A DNA stretch of 64,000 bases from NCBI GenBank assembly GCA_977017575.1, contig CDRNVI010000044.1, forward strand, positions 744,001 through 808,000. The letters are read 5' to 3'. This stretch comes from Paramoeba atlantica (taxonomy: Eukaryota; Discosea). The notes beneath the pieces were generated by a model, which was not told the DNA's origin, searched no databases, and saw only the letters and a list, made by a program, of their open reading frames with translations. This document shows, one piece after another, positions 37,286 to 46,914 of this stretch. Numbering within the stretch: the stretch's first letter is position 1; each line of letters begins with the position of its first letter. A program made the position numbers and the translations under genes.

Positions 37286-37395
37286 TCCTACACCCAAATC
37301 AAATTACTGTCCCCCCCCTATTTAGTGTTGAATTTTTCGGAATTTCACTCAACACTAAATAGGGGGGGGACAGTAATTTGATTTGGGTATAGGAC
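37286..37395. repeat. Near-perfect long palindrome, probable MITE or transposon end
   Basis: Arms of about 47 bases, GTCCTAYACCCAAATCAAAT then TACTGTCCCCCCCCC and TATTTAGTGTTGA, occur in inverted orientation around a ~14-base centre. The outer part differs at a single base. The inner TACTGTCCCCC...TATTTA segment is the same end sequence as at 34631. Confidence 0.85.
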
Positions 37396-38067
37396 AAAGA
37401 TAAATCTAACACATAACTCATGTATATGCACAAATCCAACACGAAACTTAACTTTGCGCAAGAATAACACGTGATTTAATGAAGATTTGGTGGTAGAGTT
37501 TAGGGTGAACTTAATACGGAAGCTTTTTGAAGTCTAGAAACCACGCTCCGACCAGATCGCTGGATAAAGCTAAAGAACGGCTCGGAGTTTACTCGAGTCA
37601 ACATCTCCGCGGAAGAAATACTTTCTCCTAGTCCTATCATGAGCGGAGGATTATCCGATTATGTATCTTAGATACAGGATTATGGACATCTGTACCAGGG
37701 ACAGAGATTTGCGATCTAGGTACTACCTAGAAATATTTTTTTGCCGAAATATCATAAACTAATAATTTTTTGTTAAAACAAATCTCATTTCTATGGAGCC
37801 AAAGACAGCGCATTCTGACTAGTTATTCGTGGTTCTCTTGTCAGAGTCACGTATTATGCAAAACAAATCAGTCAAGAAGCTCGCATGACGCTCTCAAGAC
37901 GTTTGTCCCAAAAATCACGAACGGGGTTGTACATGTAGCAGTAATTAGAAGAGTATCATTAGTAACGCGTAGTAGCTAAAGGTTCCGCTTGATCCCTCGA
38001 GACCAGTCCTCAACCTTCATTTATCGAAAATTGTTTTGGTGAATTTTACCATCCGCTCTATTTTTTT

Positions 38068-38907
38068 TTATTGTGATGCATCAAAAATTGTGATGTAGCA
38101 GTGTTTCAAAAATGAGCGTGCTGTGCAGGGAAAATCACTTTCAGGTGCATTGAAGAAGACACAGTTGGCAACTAGCCGCAAAATGCAAAGAAGTAATTTG
38201 GATATGGTATCTATATTTCCATGTTCGATTTCTCTACGTATGCTAGAAAGGTCGATCGGACGCAAAACAGTGTTGCTATATGGACCAGCGAACGCACCTC
38301 CGTACGTCATTAAAACGCTGGATTCAACTGGATAAAGAAAAACACCGCTGCCCGGAAATGTACAGCATACATCTAAACAGTGCAAAAGTTTTGACTGAAA
38401 GACTGGACGAAAGACTCGCTCTTGTTTAGGGTGCGAATTCGCATCCATTCCCCGCGCTTGTCTTTTTTTCCGGAACCATTCTCGGGTCAACGAGATGTTA
38501 AAAGTAGGATCACTTGACGAGTCTTTAATAATGCTTTGTAATGCTGGTGCATTAGGAATAAATGTGTAGGCATCTAATGCTTTATCCAAGGAGCCAAAGT
38601 GAGATGTCGCTCTAGAAAGGTAGCTCGTGAGAACTTTGACGCTCATAAAAATTCCTGTGATAGAGTACAACATGGCAGCAATCTCTAGGGTATGGTCACT
38701 GCACTCTGCCGTATCAAATGATTCAGCTCCTGTAGCTTTTACAATTGAAAAAAGCGTTAAATTGAACACGTCATCAATCAAGAGCTCTGGTAGTGAAGTT
38801 TCCCAGAATACATTTTTCACGTCGTGCATTTCAGAATAATCTCTATGGCTTCGACCAATATTGGAACTAATAAAGGAAAATAATTTAGAACCCACTCGAG
38901 AAATCAT
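38068..38907 (-). CDS. Bromodomain protein
   Basis: 279 residues from the ATG at 38907. The C-terminal ~110 residues form a bromodomain: helix Z KLLHCLDVCCTF, ZA-loop shelf GSGVFLYPVESS in place of WPF, then YSNTVLRPIDLSSIRREIEH (helix A, P-x-DL-x-x-I). Helix B includes LLCILRLVANCVFFNAPES, with the acetyl-lysine-reading Asn in FNAP, and helix C is DFPCTARSFLKHCYITI. The N-terminal 150 residues are helical and unrecognised. A bromodomain at the very C-terminus is known in BRD8-like and several kinetoplastid BDF proteins. It probably reads acetylated chromatin, and the class II HDAC at 56128-57987 would act on the same modification, though no direct link is shown. Confidence 0.7.
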   Translation of the reverse strand: MISRVGSKLFSFISSNIGRSHRDYSEMHDVKNVFWETSLPELLIDDVFNLTLFSIVKATGAESFDTAECSDHTLEIAAMLYSITGIFMSVKVLTSYLSRATSHFGSLDKALDAYTFIPNAPALQSIIKDSSSDPTFNISLTREWFRKKRQARGMDANSHPKQERVFRPVFQSKLLHCLDVCCTFPGSGVFLYPVESSVLMTYGGAFAGPYSNTVLRPIDLSSIRREIEHGNIDTISKLLLCILRLVANCVFFNAPESDFPCTARSFLKHCYITIFDASQ

Positions 38908-39515
38908 AACTATGGCTCTACACTATAGCTGCTTATTGCGGTGGTTGTATAACTACCGCTCTACCCTCGATTATTGAAAAAAAGTGAACAAAAGCAGTGA
39001 AAATATAAAGAGGAACACAGTAATATACTATAGAAAAAAATATAAAAGGGGTCTCCGGTGGTCCAAAACTGAAAAGAAAATTAAAAAAAATGTGGGGTCC
39101 AGAGGGGCGGGTCCAGGGCGGGGGGGCAGAGGGTGGTCCAGGGGGGGGCAGGGGGGAGTGGCAGGGGGGGCCCAGGGGTGAGGTCGAAGGGGGTGTCCAG
39201 GGGGGGCAGGGGGGACAGGGGCGGGTCGAGGGGGCACAGCATGAGTGATTTCTAAGTTGAAAACAGCCACCGAGTTTAACGAAGACATTAAAAAAGAAAA
39301 TTATATACTATTATCTCAACGAAACTGCAAAAAATCACAGCAAAATGTTTTCTGTAGTAAACGTCAAAACTGGTTACAAAAATAACTGCTGAAGCAAACT
39401 CTGTAAAGTGGGGAGGACAGCTGCGCATGCAGAGTATTCTCTCCGTTTCGATAGACATCCTTTAGAACTCATGAAAAATGGCAAGGATCGGAAGGTGCGC
39501 AGAAAACTCGACGTT
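38908..39515. other. Intergenic spacer with a G-rich minisatellite
   Basis: About 600 bases between the cold-shock and bromodomain genes. Apart from the G-rich array at 39090-39240, nothing is recognised. Confidence 0.5.
39090..39240. repeat. G-rich irregular minisatellite (G4-prone on the plus strand)
   Basis: About eight irregular units of GGTCCAGGGGGGGCAGGGG type with runs of four to eight G. On the coding (minus) strand this is a long C-rich pyrimidine tract. It could form G-quadruplexes. Confidence 0.75.
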
Positions 39516-39947
39516 CTATCGTTCCACAGGTTCTGAACTGATTGAACTCTCGGCAAATTCATTAAACTCTTCATTCGTTTGATTCTCAGGTCCACCATAT
39601 TTAGGAGGATAGCGCTCTCCTCGAAGCGAAGTCCCACCCGGACCTGTAATCTGAATTGCAATGAGGCCTATTCTTGTTCGAAGTGTCCGAAATTCGACTT
39701 CCTCACTCACATTAAGGTATCTGTCTGTTGCAAGTGCTGGAACCCGACCAGCGTACCGGACACCGCCCGGAGTGTGGTCCAACAAAAACAGTTCATCTTC
39801 CTTCGCAAGAAATTCAAGACCTGTTTCTATTTCCTTTACACAGCCTTGGCGCCTCACGCTATCCCAAGAGACACAAATACCGTATTTTATGGCGAGTTTA
39901 CGCGGGATCAAAACGCTTTGAGAGGCTAGGCACAAAGCTTTTCGCAT
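39516..39947 (-). CDS. Small cold-shock-domain protein, probably mitochondrial
   Basis: 143 residues from the ATG at 39947 (MRKALCLASQSVLIPRKLAI); the open frame reaches three codons further through TTG. Residues ~25-110 follow the cold-shock fold: a first strand ending SVRRQGCVKEI, EDELFLLDHTPGG, then SEEVEFRTLRTRIGLIAIQI ending in TGPGG, the classic CSD terminus. The N-terminus is basic and Ser-rich like a mitochondrial presequence, and the C-terminal tail is acidic. T. brucei RBP16 is a mitochondrial CSD protein that binds guide RNAs and affects editing; this could be an analogue, but the RNP1 motif (GFGFI) is degenerate and no RG-rich tail is present. Confidence 0.55.
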   Translation of the reverse strand: MRKALCLASQSVLIPRKLAIKYGICVSWDSVRRQGCVKEIETGLEFLAKEDELFLLDHTPGGVRYAGRVPALATDRYLNVSEEVEFRTLRTRIGLIAIQITGPGGTSLRGERYPPKYGGPENQTNEEFNEFAESSISSEPVER

Positions 39948-40779
39948 GAAATTCAAGAAAAACTACACCTGTGGCTAGAAATAAGTTAAGTCTGATGTGG
40001 ATTTCAAGAAAACTCTTTCATAGACGATATAATACACAAACAATATACAACGTGAACGACATAATATACAAATGGATATACAAATGGATATACAAATTCG
40101 CAAGTACTGTAAACCCCATGGTTATTTGTCACACGTTACCCCCCCCTAGTTATCTGTCACTTTTGGTGGAATCTCCCTTTTCTAGGTGTCAAATTGTGGC
40201 ACACCAGGTTGACAAAAGGTTGTTTGTTCATACAGGGCAGTACCTGTAGAGATAATTAGGTCGAGCAGGGGTAAGCGCAATCAACGCTCCCTGCTGGACC
40301 TTTACGCCTTCCGAGGCAACACAGGGAAAAGCGCGGGATATCCTCCCCAGGAAAGCGAAAAGAGACGGCCTCATCGGGATAAGAAGTCCCGAGATGTTTC
40401 GTAAGCGCAGTGCGCCAGGAAAGATATACGGATTTGTGGGACGCGGATGATATTCCCATCGTACATGCTACAAATGACTTCCATGGTTCATGATACAACA
40501 TGGTCAGGGCCATGGATGCATGCTGGCAAATGGAGTCATGGTTCATGATGCATCATAGGTATCGGGGTCCCACAGAATCCGCCACGGCTGGTGAGCAAGA
40601 GAGGTGCATAGAACATCCTCTAGAACACGCATACAACGTGTTTGCTCGCCGTGTGGGAGACTTCCGGTATATGGAAGCCTCCTACGCGCAGAAGTACCGG
40701 TGTCGCCGGATAGTGAAGGCACGCCGCGTGGTCCCGTAGTAGGGTCCTGCAGCGCATGGGGACTCGGAACCGTGTTCCG

Positions 40780-40951
40780 AGCGGGGAGCTGGGAGATGAG
40801 GGAAGGGAGGCGCACCCCTACTTTGCGACAAGCGGGACAGTTCCTCTCCTAGCGCCATCCGGAAACGGGCATTGACATTGTAAAAATATGCCCGTTTCCG
40901 GGAGAGAAAAGATGAGCTAGGAAAAAAAGTACCAACAAGGTACAGAAACTG
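40780..40951 (-). repeat. Spliced-leader-headed repeat, copy C (divergent)
   Basis: Read on the minus strand: CAGTTTCTGTACCTTGTTG (40951-40933), GTAC donor, T-rich stretch ending in CTCATCTTTTCTCTCCCGG, hairpin 40901-40859, then AACTGTCCCGCTT and AAGTAGGGG, all in the same order as copies A and B but clearly diverged. More distant similarity may continue toward 40256. The SL-like head directly abuts the outer edge of the inverted repeat at 40951. Confidence 0.65.
40859..40901 (-). ncRNA. Covarying hairpin of SL-like copy C
   Basis: CCGGAAACGGGCAT pairs with ATGCCCGTTTCCGG, a 14-bp perfect stem. Relative to copies A and B one stem base and its partner have both changed (C-G to A-T), so pairing is preserved. 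Confidence 0.65.
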
Positions 40952-42326
40952 AGGGTGTTGCTAATCCCTGGACAGTATGCTGCCCAGGGACACTGCAACT
41001 CCCCATTATCTCGGCGTAGTAAACACGCCTTGGCTTGCCTGGCACTGTGATCGCCGAGAGGAAAAAAAATATTTCTCCCGAGTCATTTCACAGCCCAGAA
41101 TACTTCCCACTTAAGGGGCCCGTTTCCGTATCCGAGTGATCTCCCCGGCAACACGTCTTTCGACGTGCGTCAAGCAGGCTGGGATACGGAAGGGTGTGCA
41201 AGTATGTGCTGTACCCGCACGTTTAATAAGCTCTTTTTTTTAAGAATTTCTTTTTTTTTAGCACTGATCACAAAGATCACGAAGGCCACAAACGGTGGGT
41301 CACAAAGATCCCAAACACGAGATAACAAATAATGGGTCATTAAGATTTCAAGTAAACCGATCACAAAGATAACAAACAAACAAACCAATCAGGTAATATA
41401 CACATCCGATTACAAAGATCCCGTGCAATGAGTCATAAGGACTTCATAGATACCAAACAAACGATCACAAATATCCTAAGTAAGGGGTCGAAAAGATCAT
41501 AAAAAAAACAGATCACAAAGATCCCCATACAACCAATCCTCAACAACCGATCAAAAAGCTCCTGAACAATGGGTCACAAAGACCCCAAATAACGTATATC
41601 AAAGGTCCCAAACAACGGGTCACAAAGATCCCCAAATAACCGATTAAAAGGCTCTTTTTATAATGAGTCGCAAAGACAAATACCACAAAAAACAACAAAT
41701 AAAAACAAGATTCTAAACAAACGATCGTTAACATTCTAAACAATAGGTCACAAAGATTTCGAATAACGGATCACAAAGGTCACAAACAATCTGTCATAAG
41801 GCTGCGAACATCATAAAGATCTAAAATCCTGCATCTTAAAGAAAACTTCTAATATTAGTGATTTTTTTCCTTTTCTATCAACGCGACCCGCGTAATGCAT
41901 CCAATAATGCGGCGTTGGCAATGTATTTACAACCTACAACTTACTCGCTTACTCGTCTCCCATAGCGGGATGTAATTTACCAACCCTTTATTTTTTTTTC
42001 TTTTTTGCAGAAGCGACCAGGGCGAGATCTTGCTTCACCTCACGGGACTTTACATCTTCTCGGGGAGGCCCCTCATACAAATTCTTTCAAGCAGATCCAA
42101 ATCATTCGTGCGTACTTCGCACCGGATCTTCCGACTTCTGTTCAGCCTTCTCCTTCTCGTGCCACGAGAATCGCGAGAGCTGGGCATTTGCCGAGAGCGG
42201 CATGATCACGTTTTTTTTTCTCGGCGATCACAGTGCCAGGCAAGCCAAGGCGTGTTTACTACGCCGAGATAATGGGGAGTTGCAGTGTCCCTGGGCAGCA
42301 TACTGTCCAGAGATTAGCAACACCTC
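40951..42326. mobile_element. Foldback-type structure with ~107-bp inverted repeats
   Basis: The left arm 40951-41058 and right arm 42220-42326 are near-perfect reverse complements (two or three differences), including TGGACAGTATGCTGCCCAGG and CGGCGTAGTAAACACGCC. The 1.16 kb between them contains the ATCACAAAGATC degenerate repeat field and no ORF of a known transposase. The arms could be TIRs of a non-autonomous element. Confidence 0.6.
41262..41830. repeat. Degenerate GATCACAAAGATC repeat field
   Basis: More than 15 imperfect units of the form (C)GG/GATCACAAAGATCCCAAACAAY, spaced about 20-30 bases. Many have the small palindrome GATC at each end. No ORF. Confidence 0.7.
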
Positions 42327-42897
42327 ATTATCACAGACTTCATAAGCACCTTGGAACCGGGACCAAGCCCAGTACGCCTGGAAAGCCATGGCACCGAATA
42401 GCTCTTCTTTTTTCTCCTTTCTTCTTCTTATCTCTCAAAAGCGGGACCATATGCTTGCTCACATCGTTCGAAGATCAGTTTCGGACGTCATATCCCGAGT
42501 CACCTACCGTTCGTAAAGCACACTAACATTCACAAAGACCACCGCTACTAAAAGCTCTAAACTGCGGTACGTTTGACGGCGCGCTGGATCAAACAGCGAG
42601 GCGATCACATTTTGAAAAGTAGACTTCCTTATTTCTATACCCCCTTTTCTTCACTTTTTCAAAAGTAACAATTCGAAACAAAAGCTTCCTTTTTCTCTCT
42701 GACAATCGTAGGAAATGTTCACACATTTCCAGAGCACCTTCATCCTACAAACATCAGTCAAGCTATGGATGGTGCCACCAATCCTCCTCTTCTTCCTTCA
42801 CCTCAAAAAGGACTTGAAACAATACATTAAAAAACAACATCAAATCGGATCTGAATCTCCGATACTCCGGTCGAAATCTCCTCATCGCGCAAACAAA

Positions 42898-43420
42898 GTC
42901 CAAAGGACCTCACTACACCAATTGTAGCGGAAACAGAGCCATAAAAGGCATCGGATCATAAACTCCTGAACACAAAACAAGTCCAAAGGACCTCACTACA
43001 CCAATTGTAGTGGAAATGGAGCCATAAAAGGCATCGGATCATAAAATCCGGAACACAAAACAAGTCCAAAGGACCTCACTACACCAATTGTAGTGGAAAT
43101 GGAGCCATAAAAGGCATCGGATCATAAAATCCGGAACACAAAACAAGTCCAAAGGACCTCACTACACCAATTGTAGTGAAAATAGAGCCATAAAAGGCAT
43201 CGGATCATAAAATCCGGAACATAAAACAAGTCCAAAGGACCTCACTACACCAATTGTAGTGGAAATGGAGCCATAAACGGCCTCGGATCATAAAATCCGG
43301 AACACTAAACAAGTCCAAAGGACCTCTCACTACAAGTGTAGTGGAAACAGAGCCATAAGGGGCCTCGGATCATAAAATCCGGAACGCGAAGCAAGTCTCA
43401 AAGACCTCACCACACGACGG
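42898..43420. repeat. 83-bp tandem repeat, about six and a half units
   Basis: GTCCAAAGGACCTC starts at 42898, 42981, 43064, 43147, 43230 and 43313, a constant 83-base period, and a diverged seventh unit starts at 43395. Each unit has two small palindromes, ACTACACCAATTGTAGT and GGATCATAAAATCC, plus TCCAAAGGA. It is non-coding on both strands. Confidence 0.9.
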
Positions 43421-43857
43421 AACGGTTCACCGAGGAACAGCCTTTATACCAGGACCAAACCCAGTGACAGGCATGCCCATTGGCACCGCAGATCAACTCC
43501 CTCCTCCCCTTCTTGTCATCATTCTAGGTTTTGAAACGTAAAACAAAACTCTAAGGGGTGTGTAATGTGTTAAGCATCTTTTATTAGATACGTCACACAG
43601 ATGCGTAGCCGTAAAGGCATTGCATTAGAAATCCGCGAAAAAAAAGCAGTGCAAAACTGACCCGCCTGCGCGAGTCGTATAAGGTGCGTCACACAGACAA
43701 TTTCATTTTTTCTATCCACTTCGTTTTCTTTACTTCCAGTACACTGGAAAACAACACAAACAGCAGTGGTACAGTGTGATGATCAGCAATCTTTGCCTAC
43801 AATAATCATTAAATTTACGACTACAAGAAATCTACCCTTAATGATGATTCTAAGTGA

Positions 43858-44135
43858 TGTGCCAACCGTCAGTCCCGATGGATCTCGAGGCAAAGTATAA
43901 CCACCAACCGTCAGTTCCGAAGAACCTCGAGGTGAAGTGCCAACCGTCAGTCCCGAAGGACCTCGAGGCAAAGTGTAACCACCAACCGTCAGTCCCGAAG
44001 GACCTCGAGGCAAAGTATAACCACCAACCGTCAGTTCCGAAGAACCTCGAGGTGAAGTGCCAACCGTCAGTTCCGAAGAACCTCGAGGTGGAGTGCCAAC
44101 CGTCAGTCCCGAAGGACCTCGAGGCAAATAATAAT
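43858..44135. repeat. 36/42-bp alternating tandem repeat, seven units
   Basis: Units start CCAACCGTCAGT(C/T)CCGAAG and end CCTCGAGG, with 36- and 42-base lengths alternating irregularly. All lengths are multiples of three, so one frame on each strand remains open (plus QPSVPKDLEAK, minus GPSGLTVG). It is followed by an AAT microsatellite (44127-44158). Coding status is uncertain; no flanking domain was recognised. Confidence 0.8.
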
Positions 44136-44855
44136 AATAATAATGATAATAATAATCGTCGTAGTCACAAAGGTCCTCGGGGTAGTGCATTTTGGCGCGG
44201 AACGGTATGTTTTTACCGATCAGGGCCAAAACGAACCGGAATAAAATCACGAATGTGGTGCCAGGCTCGGTCCCACATGGAATGTCAACATGTAAATAAA
44301 ATATGTATATCCTATCTTTGGATCGGAACCAATGATTATATAGTGTGTATGTTCAACAAACGAAGAGATGAATAGATATTAAAAAATCGTACTTTATCGT
44401 ACAATGACATTCTTCACCCTCACACTTCGTCTTGTTAAGAAGACGACGCCGGGCTTGGGATCGGTGACAAGCGTGTTTATGAAGTCTGTGATAATGTATC
44501 TTTATCGTGACACACTTGTAGAGCTCGGTAGCGTATCGATACTGTATGGACAACATACATACAGTATGTATATGCTCGACGAAAATACTCAACGAAAATC
44601 CGGATTTTCGTTGAGATATCAACGAACGTACCCCCAAGCTAAATCTTTTAATAAATTTCAACCTTGAATGGTTGTTCTATTGCATTTAGACGTCTGGTAA
44701 ACGGCTTTAGCGGCGAATGGTATTTCAACTTTTTTACACTCGATTTTACACTTACTATCCCCCCTATTTACTAAATTTTAGTGTTTAGATTTTTTATTAG
44801 ATTCCTTCTAGATTCCCTCTAGAAAACATTGCTCTCTAGATGTCGTCACTTACTT
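44136..44855. other. Gene-free stretch within the repeat block
   Basis: About 720 bases. It includes one more C-run motif (CTATCCCCCCTATTTACTAA, about 44755) like the ends of the 34.6-37.4 kb element. Short ORFs on both strands are not supported. Confidence 0.5.
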
Positions 44856-45040
44856 GAGGGGCTGCGGGTGACGAGGTTTCACGAACCTTGACCAGGGATT
44901 TATCATGTTCTCAACATTTCGTGAGGTTTCACTGAGGTTTCGCGAAGTTTCATCAACGTTCCGAAAGGTGTCATCGAGGTTTCTTGAGGCTGCACCCAGA
45001 CTTCACCAAAATTCGGGAGAGGTTTCTCGAGGTTTAACTC
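44856..45040. repeat. GAGGTTTC-type short repeat array with the shared leader
   Basis: Begins with GAGGGGCTGCGGGTGACG, identical to 9181-9198, then about ten degenerate units of GAGGTTTCNNGA (for example CGTGAGGTTTCACTGAGG, then TTTCGCGAAGTTTCATC). Confidence 0.65.
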
Positions 45041-45371
45041 CCCCCCACTTGAAGATCTCTTGTCATGATGGACACAACATTCACAAGGGGCGTTTAACCC
45101 GAAACAGTGATTTTGCAGCCAGCACACCGTTTTTTCCGTCGTTAACAGCGAAATTGAGGCCGCTGGCAGCAAATAGGCCAAAGTAGTACACCTCGTACAG
45201 AGCATTTGGGAAGTGAAAAAGGTCCGAAATATAGGGAGTATGTGTCCAAAGAAGTTCGAATTCGTATTGAAAATATTTCTCCTGCACATTTCTTTCAAAA
45301 AAAATCGATTCGAAAAATATTCAAAAATTTCACTTTCAACCTGCATTTATACTGCCTATTACCCCAGTATT

Positions 45372-46880
45372 TTAATGATCGTATATTACGACCTGAGACT
45401 CTGCAATGCCATTGTACCATTCTGCATTTTCGGATAATGTAGTACACGGTTTCTCGTGTGCGAACTTATGGGAGGAAACAGTCCTTTTCCGTGTCTCTCT
45501 GTGTGGAACTACAATTGGTTCTTCTATTACTGTTGACAAAGGCTCTACAATTGTATCACTTCTGTCATTGTCCTCCTGTGTATTTGAGTGATTCTCTTCA
45601 AATGTTAGTCTCTGCGCTACGCCTAGAAGTTGTTCTAAATGCTGAACAGCACCAAAAAAACTAGTTGAACATTTTACTCCGCGGAGTAGAGAAGCGCAAG
45701 ATTGATATGATCCGACTTGTATCGGCAATGGAGAATCGCTTAATATGCGCGAAGGTTCCGACAATGGCAAACGACTATTGCGAGTCAGTTGCGTGGAGCT
45801 AGCCTCCATGCCACCGGTAGTGATTTGGGTGTGATTGTCTAGAAACTCTAATAATATACACAAACTCTCTTTCAACGCACCCGCGTTGCCAAGTAATGCT
45901 TTACGATTCCGAATAATTTCTTCTATCAACTCTAGTCGGGGTCTGTAAAATAAATCGGGTGACAAAACGCTTGTATGGTAACAGTGAAAAACAGCCCCGA
46001 TAGAGCTATTCCCAAATGTAAAAATATTTCCAGGCTTAAGAAGAAAAATTGAGCCAGGCATGATCTTATAGCTCGTCGAACGACGCTGTTTCGGATTGCT
46101 AAACACCTGGGTATCTCCCAAGCTATTTATTTTTGACAACTTAGTGTGCATTTCAGAAGCTTCGTTATTTGATATGCGGGGCGTTGTGTCCGGGCAAGAA
46201 GTGCTGGAATTCGGAATGGAAGTAGCGGAACGATGTACCTGATTCGAAAGAGGAGATTTACGGAGCCTAGAATTTACGGATTGTCGTGCATTTGCCTCAG
46301 TTTCGGACCCACGCTGAACGTAGTCCATCAAAGTATTTTCCTCATAATTACTTGGACAGGCATGCGCATGAACCCGCAGGAAGCCTCTGAGGCATCTCAA
46401 GCGCAAAGTGACCTCTGAATCTTCAGAGCTACTTGTTGGTATGGTTGTCGTTTGCACAGTACACGCAGCTCTAGGAACATTCCGATGATTTCTAAAAAAT
46501 TTCTTGATCTGGATTGTTGGCCCTCCGCGACCTATGGTTAGACTTTCCCCCGATAGTGGTACAAATGTATACGCTTCAGGCTCGTCCCCAATATTCAAAT
46601 AAGGGAATTCCTGATTTTCTGATAAATATTTCTGCCACTTTTTCCATACTTCATTCCTATCATGAGTGATCGCACCTTGAATATCTTCGCACGCACTTTG
46701 AGGTTCTGCATGAATGGGTGCTGGGTTCTTTTTGCTGACCTCAGAAAGGTCCACTGTAGCGTTGTTTTGTTGAAAATTGTGATCCGTACCATCGTCGGCT
46801 CTTATGCTGTCGACGAATCTTCCTTTAGAAAAACTGTCATCAATCGGAACACTAGTGTAGAACGAAAGCACACCTATCAT
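45372..46880 (-). CDS. FHA-like protein, interrupted by a disordered insert
   Basis: 502 residues from the ATG at 46880 (MIGVLSFYTS); the frame extends upstream only through a TTG inside the MITE-like element. Residues ~95-135 include PLSGESLTIGRGGPTIQIKK, resembling the FHA strand with the GR signature. Residues ~255-275 (YKIMPGSIFLLKPGNIFTFG) resemble the last FHA strands (L-x-x-GD-x-I-x-FG). Between them lie ~110 Ser/Asn-rich residues. The conserved Ser and His of FHA phosphothreonine pockets are not clearly identifiable. A helical segment (~295-345) and a Ser/Glu-rich tail follow. The N-terminal ~12 residues are hydrophobic. The assignment is tentative. Confidence 0.45.
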   Translation of the reverse strand: MIGVLSFYTSVPIDDSFSKGRFVDSIRADDGTDHNFQQNNATVDLSEVSKKNPAPIHAEPQSACEDIQGAITHDRNEVWKKWQKYLSENQEFPYLNIGDEPEAYTFVPLSGESLTIGRGGPTIQIKKFFRNHRNVPRAACTVQTTTIPTSSSEDSEVTLRLRCLRGFLRVHAHACPSNYEENTLMDYVQRGSETEANARQSVNSRLRKSPLSNQVHRSATSIPNSSTSCPDTTPRISNNEASEMHTKLSKINSLGDTQVFSNPKQRRSTSYKIMPGSIFLLKPGNIFTFGNSSIGAVFHCYHTSVLSPDLFYRPRLELIEEIIRNRKALLGNAGALKESLCILLEFLDNHTQITTGGMEASSTQLTRNSRLPLSEPSRILSDSPLPIQVGSYQSCASLLRGVKCSTSFFGAVQHLEQLLGVAQRLTFEENHSNTQEDNDRSDTIVEPLSTVIEEPIVVPHRETRKRTVSSHKFAHEKPCTTLSENAEWYNGIAESQVVIYDH

Positions 46881-46883
46881 AAA

Positions 46884-46914
46884 CCAAGCTACAAGATAAT
46901 AAAGGGGGGGGGGT
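46884..46914 (-). promoter_or_regulatory. Candidate trans-splice acceptor of the FHA-like gene
   Basis: On the coding strand a run of about ten C is followed by TTTATTATCTTGTAG (AG at 46888-46887) and then CTTGGTT and the ATG at 46880. It has the form of a polypyrimidine tract plus AG. The C run is the terminal inverted repeat of the MITE-like element. Function is inferred. Confidence 0.4.

Larger units (their letters stand above)
34631..37395. mobile_element. Degraded pogo/Tc1-mariner-like DNA transposon region
   Basis: Left end at 34633: TA then CTGTCCCCCCCTATTTA. Right end at about 37370: TAAATAGGGGGGGGACAG then TA. This gives inverted ends flanked by TA, as in Tc1/mariner/pogo elements. 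Inside are a transposase remnant (about 35687-36000), a direct-repeat pair, the GCGCCGC-type hairpin in several copies and a C-rich block. The 2.76-kb span may be one element or a nest of several; no intact transposase frame remains. No host gene is visible between 34511 and 38067. Confidence 0.45.

Noticed and set aside
42898-43420. CRISPR array
   Set aside because: The 83-bp units are contiguous near-identical repeats with no unique spacers, in a eukaryotic setting.
44404-44661. Opposed frames of 87 and 102 codons at the edge of the repeat block
   Set aside because: No motif and no conserved neighbour; likely chance.
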